Below the pieces are notes generated by a model. That model searched no databases and was not told the DNA's origin. It was given only the letters and a program-made list of their open reading frames with translations. 15,964 nt of DNA from Hyphomicrobiales bacterium (GTDB taxonomy: Bacteria; Pseudomonadota; Alphaproteobacteria; Rhizobiales; Devosiaceae), in assembly GCA_028290345.1 (NCBI GenBank), contig JAQGKB010000053.1, positions 1 through 15,964 of the forward strand, given 5' to 3'. Shown one piece after another: positions 1 through 6,337 of the stretch; the stretch's first letter is position 1, and each line of letters opens with the position of its first letter. A program made the translations under genes and the position numbers.

Positions 1-479
1 ATGGCATCTGGGCGATGGGCGACGTCAATGGCAAGGGCGCCTTCACCCACACATCGTACAACGACTTCCAGATCGTCGCGGCCAACCTGCTCGATGGCAA
101 CAACCGCCGCGTCTCCGACCGCATCACGGCCTACAACCTCTATATCGATCCGCCGCTTGGCCGAGTGGGGATGAGCGAAACCGAGGTTCGCGCCAGCGGC
201 CGCAAGGCGTTGAAGGCGGTAATGCCGATGACGCGGGTCGGACGGGCGCGGGAAAAGGGCGAGACCCAGGGTTTCATGAAGATCCTCGTCGATGCGGAGA
301 GCAAGCTGATCCTCGGGGCGGCGTTGCTGGGGATTGAGTGCGACGAGGTCGTCCACTCGGTGCTCGACGTCATGGCCGCCAAGGCGCCCTACACCGTCAT
401 CGAACGCGCCATGCATATCCACCCCACGGTGAGCGAACTGATCCCGACACTGTTGGGGGAGTTGAAGCCGCTGGAGTGA
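1..479 (+). CDS. RclA-like FAD-dependent pyridine nucleotide-disulfide oxidoreductase, 3' part
   Basis: The gene enters from the left edge; the frame is open from base 3 and ends at TGA 477-479, so only about 158 C-terminal residues are visible. It begins in the second FAD-contact motif (GIWAMGDVNG), followed by the dimerisation domain of class I flavoprotein disulfide reductases. The PPLGRVGMSE stretch and the terminal HIHPTVSE segment, whose His and Glu form the usual catalytic dyad, are diagnostic of this family. PPLxRVGM and the RAR...G..K segment resemble E. coli RclA and related 'FAD-containing oxidoreductases' more than lipoamide dehydrogenase or glutathione reductase. The redox CxxxxC is off the window, so the substrate (disulfide, metal ion or quinone) cannot be decided. 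Family call firm, subfamily inferred. Confidence 0.85.
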   Translation, partial: GIWAMGDVNGKGAFTHTSYNDFQIVAANLLDGNNRRVSDRITAYNLYIDPPLGRVGMSETEVRASGRKALKAVMPMTRVGRAREKGETQGFMKILVDAESKLILGAALLGIECDEVVHSVLDVMAAKAPYTVIERAMHIHPTVSELIPTLLGELKPLE

Positions 480-532
480 GGGGAGCAGCATTGTAGTGGG
501 GCACGTTCGATCGGATCGCCGCCCCATCATTC

Positions 533-620
533 GTCATCCTCGCGCTCGACGCGAGGACCCAGATTTGTGCCAAGCGCTACCGCACGCAGTCTGGGCCCTC
601 GGGTCGAGCCCGAGGGTGAC
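533..620. repeat. REP-like inverted-repeat element, family A (GTCA-CCTCG type)
   Basis: Two 31-bp arms, 533-563 and 590-620, face each other across a 26-nt spacer. Each arm is itself a hairpin with an 8-bp stem and 5-nt loop: TCCTCGCG/CTCGA/CGCGAGGA on the left and CCCTCGGG/TCGAG/CCCGAGGG on the right. The arms differ at four positions, which make two compensated base pairs (T-A versus C-G, and C-G versus G-C). The element lies in the 341-bp gene-free stretch between the reductase and the EamA gene. It looks like a BIME-type pair of REP sequences as found dispersed in alphaproteobacterial intergenic DNA; dispersal is inferred, since only one copy is in the window. Confidence 0.75.
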
Positions 621-689
621 GTGTTGTGGGGGCAGAGGCCTCATAACGTGGGAGTGCAGTGACGCTCGAACTACTAAGGCGAGGAGCGC

Positions 690-814
690 GCCCTCCCCCT
701 CCCCAACCCTCCCCACAAGGGGGAGGGTGCCGGGCTGAGTTTGTGTCACCTCCGGAGGCTCATTCACTGGAAAACACCCTCCCCCTTGTGGGGAGGGCTG
801 GGGAGGGGGAGGGT
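690..814. repeat. REP-like inverted-repeat element, family B (C-rich CCCTCCCC type)
   Basis: Arms of 40 bp at 690-729 and 775-814 are inverted copies differing at only about two positions, with a 45-nt spacer. Each arm holds a hairpin: CCCTCCCC, a 5-nt loop (ACAAG or CTTGT), then GGGGAGGG, at 707-727 and 777-797. Together with the family A element it fills most of the gene-free interval 480-820. Its right edge is 7 nt from the EamA start codon and supplies the purine-rich tract upstream of it. Translated on either strand it gives proline- or glycine-rich low-complexity peptides that can be mistaken for genes. Confidence 0.8.
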
Positions 815-820
815 GAGGGC

Positions 821-1705
821 ATGGCCGACGCAGCTGCAAAGAGTTCATCGCTCACGAAAGTCATCCTGTTGACGCTCCTCGCCATGCTGGCGTTTGCCGC
901 TAACTCCGTGCTCGCGCGGCTGGCGCTCGGGAGCGGCGGGATGGACGCCGCCGGGTACACCGGCATCAGGCTGGCGGCAGGCGCGGTCGCGCTCGCCGCT
1001 ATCCTGCTGGCCAGCAACCGGCGGACGGCCAAACTCAACGGCAGCTGGTCCGGTGCCGCCGCGTTGTTTGGCTACGCCATCGCCTTTTCGTTCGCCTATC
1101 TGCTGCTCGGCGCAGGGACCGGGGCGCTCGTCCTTTTCGGCAGCGTGCAACTCGGCATGCTGGGCTGGGGTATTCTCAAAGGCGATCGGCCGGGCGCGCT
1201 GGAATGGCTGGGGCTGGTGATCGCGTTTGCGGCGCTCGCCTATCTGGTCTCGCCGGGCCTCGTCGCGCCGCATCCGATCGGCGCCGGCTTGATGATCGTG
1301 GCGGGGCTGTGCTGGGCGGCCTATTCGTTGTTGGGGCGGGGATCGAAGAGCCCGCTGTCGGATACGGCGGGCAATTTCGTGCGCTGCCTGCCGATCGCCC
1401 TGGTGCTCGCGGTCGCCGGTCTTGCCTTGCATCCGGCTACGGCACCGGGGATCGCTTACGCCGTTGCTTCCGGCGCCCTGGCCTCTGGTGTCGGTTACGC
1501 GATCTGGTACGCCGCCTTGCCGCACCTGACCCGCACGCGTGCAGCGATCGTGCAGCTTTCCGTCCCGGCGTTGGCAGCCTTTGGCGGCGTGGTCTTCATC
1601 GGCGAAGCGATGACGCCCCGGCTCGTCGTCACCTCGGTCGCGATCCTCGGCGGGGTGGGGCTGGCGATCGTCGCCGCCGAGCGCCGCAAGGCCGGCGCGC
1701 GCTGA
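821..1705 (+). CDS. EamA/DMT-family membrane transporter
   Basis: A 294-residue inner-membrane protein of the drug/metabolite transporter superfamily, probably an exporter of small metabolites. About ten hydrophobic segments are visible, arranged as two EamA halves; the second half begins around residue 147. Typical features are the small-residue-rich first helix with AANSVLARLAL, the IRLAAGAVAL segment of helix 2, and GVGYAIWYAAL with VPALAAFGGVVFIGE near the C-terminus. I chose ATG 821 because hydrophobic family-like sequence starts right after it; the same frame is open further upstream, but that extension is translated repeat. There is no classic Shine-Dalgarno, only the G-rich end of the repeat. 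The substrate cannot be told from sequence. Confidence 0.85.
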   Translation: MADAAAKSSSLTKVILLTLLAMLAFAANSVLARLALGSGGMDAAGYTGIRLAAGAVALAAILLASNRRTAKLNGSWSGAAALFGYAIAFSFAYLLLGAGTGALVLFGSVQLGMLGWGILKGDRPGALEWLGLVIAFAALAYLVSPGLVAPHPIGAGLMIVAGLCWAAYSLLGRGSKSPLSDTAGNFVRCLPIALVLAVAGLALHPATAPGIAYAVASGALASGVGYAIWYAALPHLTRTRAAIVQLSVPALAAFGGVVFIGEAMTPRLVVTSVAILGGVGLAIVAAERRKAGAR

Positions 1706-1775
1706 TCCACATTGGCGTTTCCAGCTTCGGGGGAATGCACTAGAAAAGGTTCGGGAAGAATAGGCGGGTGAAGCG

Positions 1776-3080
1776 ATGCCGAAGACCGATATTGCGCGGC
1801 GGGTTTACAATCACACCTGGAAGCTCGATCCGATCGTGCGCAGCCTGCTCGACACGGATTTCTACAAACTGCTGATGCTGCAGATGATCTGGGGCCTGTA
1901 CCCGCGGGTCAACGCCACCTTCTCCCTGATCAATCGTACAACCAGCGTGCGGTTGGCGGACGAGATCGATGAAGGAGAATTGCGGGCGCAGCTCGATCAC
2001 GCGCGCACCTTGCGGTTTTCAAAGAAAGAAATGATCTGGTTGGCCGGTAACAGCTTTGCCGGCCGCACGCAGATTTTCGAGCCGGATTTCCTCGCCTGGC
2101 TTAGCCATTTCAAGCTGCCCGAGTACGAACTCGTGCATCGCGATGGCCAGTATGACCTGACGTTTCACGGGCCGTGGATGGAAACCACCATGTGGGAAAT
2201 CCCGGCCCTTGCCATCATCAACGAGCTGCGCTCGCGCGCGGCGATGAAAGGTTATGGGCCATTCACGCTCGATGTGCTTTACGCGCGCGCCAAGGCGAAG
2301 ATGTGGAGCAAAGTCGAGCGACTGCAGCAACTGCCCGGCCTCAGGATTTCGGATTTCGGCACCCGCCGCCGCCACAGCTTTCTTTGGCAGCGCTGGTGCG
2401 TCGAGGCCTTGAAGGAAGGCATCGGGCCGGCCTTCAGCGGCACGTCCAATGTGCTGCTGGCGATGGACAACGACCTTGAAGCATTGGGCACAAATGCGCA
2501 TGAGTTGCCAATGGTACTGGCGGCTTTGGCCAAGTCCGAAGCGGAGTTGCGCGCCGCGCCCTACAAAGTGTTGGAGGATTGGCAGCGCTACTATGCCGGC
2601 AACCTGCTTATCGTCCTGCCCGATTCGTTCGGCTCGGCGGCGTTCCTGCGCAATGCACCGGATTGGGTGGCGGACTGGACGGGGTTCCGGCCCGACAGCG
2701 CGCCACCGATAGAGGGTGGCGAAAAAATCCTGCATTGGTGGCGCCGGCACGGCAAGGACCCGCGCGAAAAGCTGCTGATCTTTTCCGATGCGCTCGATGT
2801 CGAGACCATCGAAGCCACTTACAAGCATTTCGAAGGCAAGGTGCGCATGTCGTTCGGCTGGGGCACCAACCTGACCAATGATTTTGAAGGCTGTGCGCCG
2901 GAATACAACCCGGGGCTCAACGCCATTTCGCTGGTCTGCAAGGTCAGTGATGCCAATGGGCGTCCGGCGGTAAAACTCTCGGACAATCCGCGCAAGGCGA
3001 CAGGAGAGCCTGAGGAGGTGGCCCGTTATTTGAGGATATTTGGGGAAGAAGATCGCGTCGAACTTGCGGTCAAGGTGTAG
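1776..3080 (+). CDS. pncB: Nicotinate phosphoribosyltransferase
   Basis: This cytoplasmic enzyme of the Preiss-Handler NAD salvage route condenses nicotinate with PRPP, coupled to ATP hydrolysis, to give nicotinate mononucleotide (EC 6.3.4.21). The protein has 434 residues. It shows DTDFYKLLMLQ near residue 27, FSLINRT near 49, GTRRRHS at 195-201, GTSN at 222-225, GTNAHE at 238-243, FSDALD at 336-341 and FGWGTN at 360-365, all family signatures. His242 aligns by context with the histidine phosphorylated in enterobacterial PncB (His219). A GTGAA stretch precedes the ATG. The next gene begins 3 bp after the stop, so the two are probably co-transcribed. Length is in the range of the longer bacterial PncB type. 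No NAD-related riboswitch-like fold is evident in the 70-bp leader. Confidence 0.95.
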   Translation: MPKTDIARRVYNHTWKLDPIVRSLLDTDFYKLLMLQMIWGLYPRVNATFSLINRTTSVRLADEIDEGELRAQLDHARTLRFSKKEMIWLAGNSFAGRTQIFEPDFLAWLSHFKLPEYELVHRDGQYDLTFHGPWMETTMWEIPALAIINELRSRAAMKGYGPFTLDVLYARAKAKMWSKVERLQQLPGLRISDFGTRRRHSFLWQRWCVEALKEGIGPAFSGTSNVLLAMDNDLEALGTNAHELPMVLAALAKSEAELRAAPYKVLEDWQRYYAGNLLIVLPDSFGSAAFLRNAPDWVADWTGFRPDSAPPIEGGEKILHWWRRHGKDPREKLLIFSDALDVETIEATYKHFEGKVRMSFGWGTNLTNDFEGCAPEYNPGLNAISLVCKVSDANGRPAVKLSDNPRKATGEPEEVARYLRIFGEEDRVELAVKV

Positions 3081-3083
3081 GCC

Positions 3084-3848
3084 ATGCGCTTTTCGGCCTG
3101 CATCGAGCTGCTGTTCAAGCCGGAATACGCCGACTTTGCCGATCGCATCCATGCCGCCAAGGTGGCCGGGTTCGATGCGGTGGAATTCTGGCGCTGGAGC
3201 AACAAGGATATCGACGCTGTGGCCGCTGCGCTGCAGCAGACCGGCTTGCCGCTTGCGGGCATCCTCTGCGAGCCGATAGCTAATCTTACGGATCCGGCAA
3301 CACACCCGGGGTTCCTCGACGGTGTCGGGCAATCACTGGCGGCAGCGCGGCGGCTTGGTACCGGGCTGATGATCGCGCAGGCCGGCAATGCTTTGCCAGG
3401 CGTGCCGCGGACCGAGCAGCATGCAGCAATCGTCAGTTGTCTCGAACAGGCGGCGGAAATTCTCGAGGGCAGCGGCGTAATCATCGCGCTCGAGCCCCTC
3501 AACGACCGGGTCGACCATCAGGGGTATTTTCTGACATCGACGGTCGAAGGCCTCGACATCATCGACGAGGTTGGACGGCCGGAAATCCGGCTGCTCTATG
3601 ACATCTACCACGCTGCGGTGATGGGCGAGGCGGTGGAACTGACCGCAGGCCGCATCGGCAGCATTGCGCATGTCCACCTCGCCGATACGCCCGGCCGGCA
3701 TGAGCCGGGCAGTGGCGCGATGGATTGGCAGGCGCGATTGGCGTGGTTGCGCGAGGCGGGGTATAGCGGCCTGGTTGGGCTCGAATATAGCCCGAGCGGG
3801 GCGACGGCCGAGAGCCTGAAATTCCTTGAAACGGTTTCGCGCGGGTAG
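3084..3848 (+). CDS. Hydroxypyruvate isomerase-like TIM-barrel protein
   Basis: This 254-residue protein belongs to the xylose-isomerase-like TIM-barrel superfamily, closest by motif to hydroxypyruvate isomerase (Hyi, EC 5.3.1.22) and to 2-oxo-tetronate isomerase OtnI. The N-terminus (ACIELLF, FDAVEFW) is typical. Likely catalytic or metal residues are Glu137 in ALEPLND, Asp173 and His176 in YDIYH, His198 in HVHLADTPGRHEPG, and Glu234 in GLEYSP; the two glutamates correspond in position to the acid/base pair of Hyi. It begins 3 bp after pncB, so translation is probably coupled. No glyoxylate carboligase or tartronate semialdehyde reductase gene is adjacent, so the substrate is uncertain and a paralogous sugar-acid isomerase is possible. 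Confidence 0.8.
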   Translation: MRFSACIELLFKPEYADFADRIHAAKVAGFDAVEFWRWSNKDIDAVAAALQQTGLPLAGILCEPIANLTDPATHPGFLDGVGQSLAAARRLGTGLMIAQAGNALPGVPRTEQHAAIVSCLEQAAEILEGSGVIIALEPLNDRVDHQGYFLTSTVEGLDIIDEVGRPEIRLLYDIYHAAVMGEAVELTAGRIGSIAHVHLADTPGRHEPGSGAMDWQARLAWLREAGYSGLVGLEYSPSGATAESLKFLETVSRG

Positions 3849-3895
3849 GCTGTGGGCGCTGTCCGGCGCGTGAGCCTCATTGGCGCTGAAGTGCC

Positions 3896-4564
3896 TTACC
3901 CCACTCGGATCCCAAACCCCGCCAGCAACTCCCCGGCTTGCGCTTTCGATACCAGCGCGCCCTTGAAGATCGGTGCGTCAGCTAGATCAATGGCGCCGAG
4001 GTCGCAGCCGCGAAGATCCGCACCCTTGAATTGGGCGCCTTTTAGCGCTGCCCCGCGCAATGAGCATTTCTCGAACTCGGCATCGCGAAAATCGGCGGCG
4101 CCGAGATCGGCGTCGCTGAAATCGAGACCCTGCAGCATCAGCTTGCGGAAACTCAGCTTGCGCAAATAGGCGCCGATCAGCAGGCATTGGGCGAAGCGGA
4201 TGTCGATGCCGGAGATTTCAGCGAAATTGCCGCCGGTGAGTTTGCAGCCGTCAAACCGGACCGCCCCCAGTTGCGCCCGGCCGAAATCGGCGGCAGTGAG
4301 GTTGCAGGTGTTAAAGCTCGCGTCGCCGAGATCGGACGAGTTGAACCTCGCCTTGCTGCCGTTGCAGCGCTGCCAGACCGTGTCGTTCAGCGTCGCGCCC
4401 GTGAGGTTTGCGGCGCTGAAATTGCAGTTCTCGAACTGCGCTTCGCTCAGGTCGAGGCGCGAGAGATCGGCATCCGAAAAGTCGCAATTCTGGAAGCGGC
4501 GCTCCCCGCTTTGGGCGAGCAACGCAACGAGACCGGATCTGTCGAATTTCCGCTCCGAGATCAT
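3896..4564 (-). CDS. Pentapeptide-repeat protein with Qnr-like features
   Basis: The 222-residue protein is built almost wholly of A(D/N)LXX/F pentapeptide repeats from about residue 22 to 200 (for example CDFSDADLS, CNFSAANLT, LDFSDADL, AQFKGADL), which fold as a right-handed quadrilateral beta-helix. The tail SKAQAGELLAGFGIRVG is non-repetitive. Overall length, the FQNCDFSDADLS opening, an internal GIDIR and the C-terminal QA..LL...GI.V recall Qnr-type DNA-gyrase-protecting proteins, though repeat order differs. I prefer ATG 4564; the frame extends upstream to a TTG at 4660, but that part has no repeats. A GGGAG lies very close to the ATG, so the start is not certain. It is divergent from the MhqO-like gene and convergent with the isomerase. 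Function unproven; many members have no known role. Confidence 0.8.
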   Translation of the reverse strand: MISERKFDRSGLVALLAQSGERRFQNCDFSDADLSRLDLSEAQFENCNFSAANLTGATLNDTVWQRCNGSKARFNSSDLGDASFNTCNLTAADFGRAQLGAVRFDGCKLTGGNFAEISGIDIRFAQCLLIGAYLRKLSFRKLMLQGLDFSDADLGAADFRDAEFEKCSLRGAALKGAQFKGADLRGCDLGAIDLADAPIFKGALVSKAQAGELLAGFGIRVG

Positions 4565-4605
4565 GCTCCCGGTGTAGGAAAGCTCGGCCGATTCGCCTAG
4601 CGTCG

Positions 4606-4661
4606 CGATTGTCGTTTGAACGCGTAACAATCGGTTGCTGATTGGGTGTCTAATCGGCAAC
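4606..4661. promoter_or_regulatory. Two inverted repeats in the divergent promoter region upstream of the MhqO-like gene
   Basis: CGATTGT at 4606-4612 is matched by ACAATCG at 4627-4633 across 14 nt. GTTGCTGATT at 4634-4643 is matched by AATCGGCAAC at 4652-4661 across 8 nt, with one difference that would be a G-U pair in RNA. The two lie back to back between the divergent pentapeptide and dioxygenase genes, 65 bp or more upstream of the dioxygenase start. They could be operators for a MarR-, TetR- or LysR-type regulator. No regulator gene is adjacent and I see no clear -35/-10 pair, so this is a candidate only. Confidence 0.4.
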
Positions 4662-4726
4662 AGCGAAATGCCCTATTTCATGGACACGCGCCGACACTGG
4701 TCGGCACACCGGCAATGGAGGGTTTC

Positions 4727-5659
4727 ATGCTCAATCAGATCAAGGGCCTGCATCACGTCACTTCGATGGCGCGCGATGCCAATGAGAACAACGCGTTTTT
4801 TACCCATACGCTCGGTCTGCGGCGGGTGAAGAAGACGGTGAATTTTGACGAGCCAAGCGTCTACCACCTCTACTATGGCGACGAGGCGGGCACGCCCGGA
4901 TCGGTGATGACCTACTTCCCGTTCCCTAACATCACCCGTGGCAAGCCGGGCACCGGAGAGGTCGGCAGCACCGTCTTTTCCGTACCGAAGGGCTCGCTCG
5001 ATTTCTGGCAGCAGCGGTTGGCCGCACAGGGCGTAGGCAATATCGAACGCGATGAGAGCTTTGGCGAAAACCGTCTGCGCTTGCGCGGACCGGATGGCGA
5101 TGGCTTTGCGCTGGTCGAAGTCAGCGACGACAAGCGGCCGGCCTGGCTGGCGGGCGGTGTTGCCGAAGACGATGCGATCCGCGGCTTCCATTCGGCCTCG
5201 CTGCGGCTGCGGGATGGCGGGGCGACCGAGGAATTGCTGAAGTTCATGGGCTATCAGGACGTCGATACCTCGAACGGCATCAAGCGGCTGGCGATTCCCG
5301 GCGGCAATGGCGCCGATTTCATCGATATCGAAACCCTGCCGGATGTGGGACGGGCCGATCTCGGCGCGGGTTCGGTGCACCATATTGCCTTTGCGGTCGA
5401 CAACCGTGAAAAGCAGTTGGAGGTGCGCAAGGCCCTACTCGACACTGGCTACCAGGTGACCCCGGTCATCGATCGGGATTATTTCTGGGCGATCTATTTC
5501 CGCACGCCGGGTGGCGTGTTGTTCGAAGTCGCCACCAACGAACCGGGGTTCAATACCGACGAGGACACGGCGCATCTCGGGCAGGCGCTGCAATTGCCGC
5601 GCCAGCATGCGCACCTGCGTTCGCGGCTGGAAACCCTCCTGCCCAAGATCGAGGACTAG
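4727..5659 (+). CDS. MhqO/PcpA-like ring-cleaving dioxygenase (VOC superfamily)
   Basis: This 310-residue protein has two glyoxalase/VOC modules, matching the family of ring-cleaving dioxygenases that includes Bacillus MhqO and hydroquinone dioxygenases such as PcpA and LinE. Such enzymes open hydroquinone rings with O2 and Fe(II). Visible features are GLHHVTS at 7-13, FFTHTLGLRRVKKTVNFD, HHIAFAVD at 218-225 and GVLFEVATNEPGF around 264-276. The expected 2-His-1-Glu iron ligands are His10, His219 and Glu267. The start is ATG 4727: GGAGG at 4717-4721 sits 5 nt upstream and family members begin just before GLHH. The frame is open further upstream without similarity. The MhqD-like gene follows by 2 bp. 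True substrate unknown; quinone detoxification is the usual inference. Confidence 0.88.
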   Translation: MLNQIKGLHHVTSMARDANENNAFFTHTLGLRRVKKTVNFDEPSVYHLYYGDEAGTPGSVMTYFPFPNITRGKPGTGEVGSTVFSVPKGSLDFWQQRLAAQGVGNIERDESFGENRLRLRGPDGDGFALVEVSDDKRPAWLAGGVAEDDAIRGFHSASLRLRDGGATEELLKFMGYQDVDTSNGIKRLAIPGGNGADFIDIETLPDVGRADLGAGSVHHIAFAVDNREKQLEVRKALLDTGYQVTPVIDRDYFWAIYFRTPGGVLFEVATNEPGFNTDEDTAHLGQALQLPRQHAHLRSRLETLLPKIED

Positions 5660-5661
5660 CC

Positions 5662-6285
5662 ATGAGCAACAGCTACATCTATCGCGAACGCAAGGGAGCG
5701 GCGGACAATTCGCCGCTCCTGCTGCTGCTGCACGGCACGGGGGGCGACGAGGATCAGTTCTTCGACCTGGGCGGGCAGTTGCTGGCTGGCGCACGGCTCA
5801 TCGCCCCACGGGGCGATGTGTCGGAACGCGGCGCGCTGCGCTATTTCAAGCGCACGGGTGAGGGGAGCTACGACATGGCCGATCTGCAACGCGGCACGGA
5901 CAAACTCGCCGGGTTCGTTGCCGAGCAGATCGGAGACGAACGACCGTCAGCGGTCATTGGGCTGGGCTATTCCAATGGCGCCAACATCCTCGCTTCGGCG
6001 ATGTTCGCGCATCCGGACCTGTTCGATGCGGCGGTGCTGCTACATCCGCTGATCCCGTTCGCCCCCGCGGAAGCGGCGGGCTTGGCCGGCAAGCGCGTGC
6101 TCATCACCGCGGGCCGGCGCGACCCGATCTCTCCGGTGCCATTGACCGAAAGGCTGGCGCAGTATTTCGAGCGCCAGGGGAGCGATGTGTCGCTGGTCTG
6201 GCATGATGGCGGCCACGAACTGGCGCAGTCCGAACTCGCCGCAATCGCGGCATTCGTTTCGCCTTACGCGACGGTCCAGGCATAA
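5662..6285 (+). CDS. MhqD-like alpha/beta hydrolase (phospholipase/carboxylesterase family)
   Basis: A 207-residue cytoplasmic serine hydrolase. The oxyanion segment LLLLLHGTGGDE at 20-30, nucleophile elbow GLGYSNGAN with Ser104, Asp154 in AGRRDPI and His185 in HDGGHE give a complete catalytic triad. APRGDVSERG at 49-57 is typical of the MhqD/YodD and carboxylesterase group. It starts 2 bp after the dioxygenase stop. The same pairing (MhqO with MhqD) occurs in the quinone-responsive genes of Bacillus subtilis, which supports a joint role in handling hydroquinones or their ring-fission products; that role is inference. A strong hairpin terminator directly follows. The length matches the family. 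Confidence 0.88.
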   Translation: MSNSYIYRERKGAADNSPLLLLLHGTGGDEDQFFDLGGQLLAGARLIAPRGDVSERGALRYFKRTGEGSYDMADLQRGTDKLAGFVAEQIGDERPSAVIGLGYSNGANILASAMFAHPDLFDAAVLLHPLIPFAPAEAAGLAGKRVLITAGRRDPISPVPLTERLAQYFERQGSDVSLVWHDGGHELAQSELAAIAAFVSPYATVQA

Positions 6286-6287
6286 AG

Positions 6288-6320
6288 AGAGCCGCCCTGG
6301 GAGGGACAGGGCGGCTCTTT
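6288..6320. terminator. Rho-independent terminator, probably bidirectional
   Basis: A perfect 12-bp stem AGAGCCGCCCTG (6288-6299) / CAGGGCGGCTCT (6307-6318) with a 7-nt loop lies between the convergent MhqD-like and L,D-transpeptidase genes. The plus strand ends in CTCTTT and the minus strand in CTCTCTTTA, so both directions have a short U-run. Confidence 0.85.
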
Positions 6321-6337
6321 CCATGGAGCGTTGCGGG

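Noticed and set aside
659..820. N-terminal extension of the EamA frame by 54 codons
   Set aside because: The extension reads through the C-rich repeat and has no family similarity; the hydrophobic protein starts at 821.
534..848. Minus-strand 104-codon open frame rich in proline and glycine
   Set aside because: It is translation of the two REP-like repeat elements; such frames recur wherever these repeats occur and show no protein features.
1706..1775. Possible NAD-responsive riboswitch before pncB
   Set aside because: The 70-nt gap shows no stable stems or conserved motif that I can recognise.
2019..3332. Minus-strand 437-codon open frame opposite pncB and the isomerase
   Set aside because: It is antisense to two well-supported genes; long shadow frames are common in GC-rich DNA and this one has no recognisable motif.
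4565..4660. TTG-initiated 32-residue extension of the pentapeptide protein
   Set aside because: It has no repeats and covers the divergent promoter region with its inverted repeats; ATG 4564 gives a family-sized protein.
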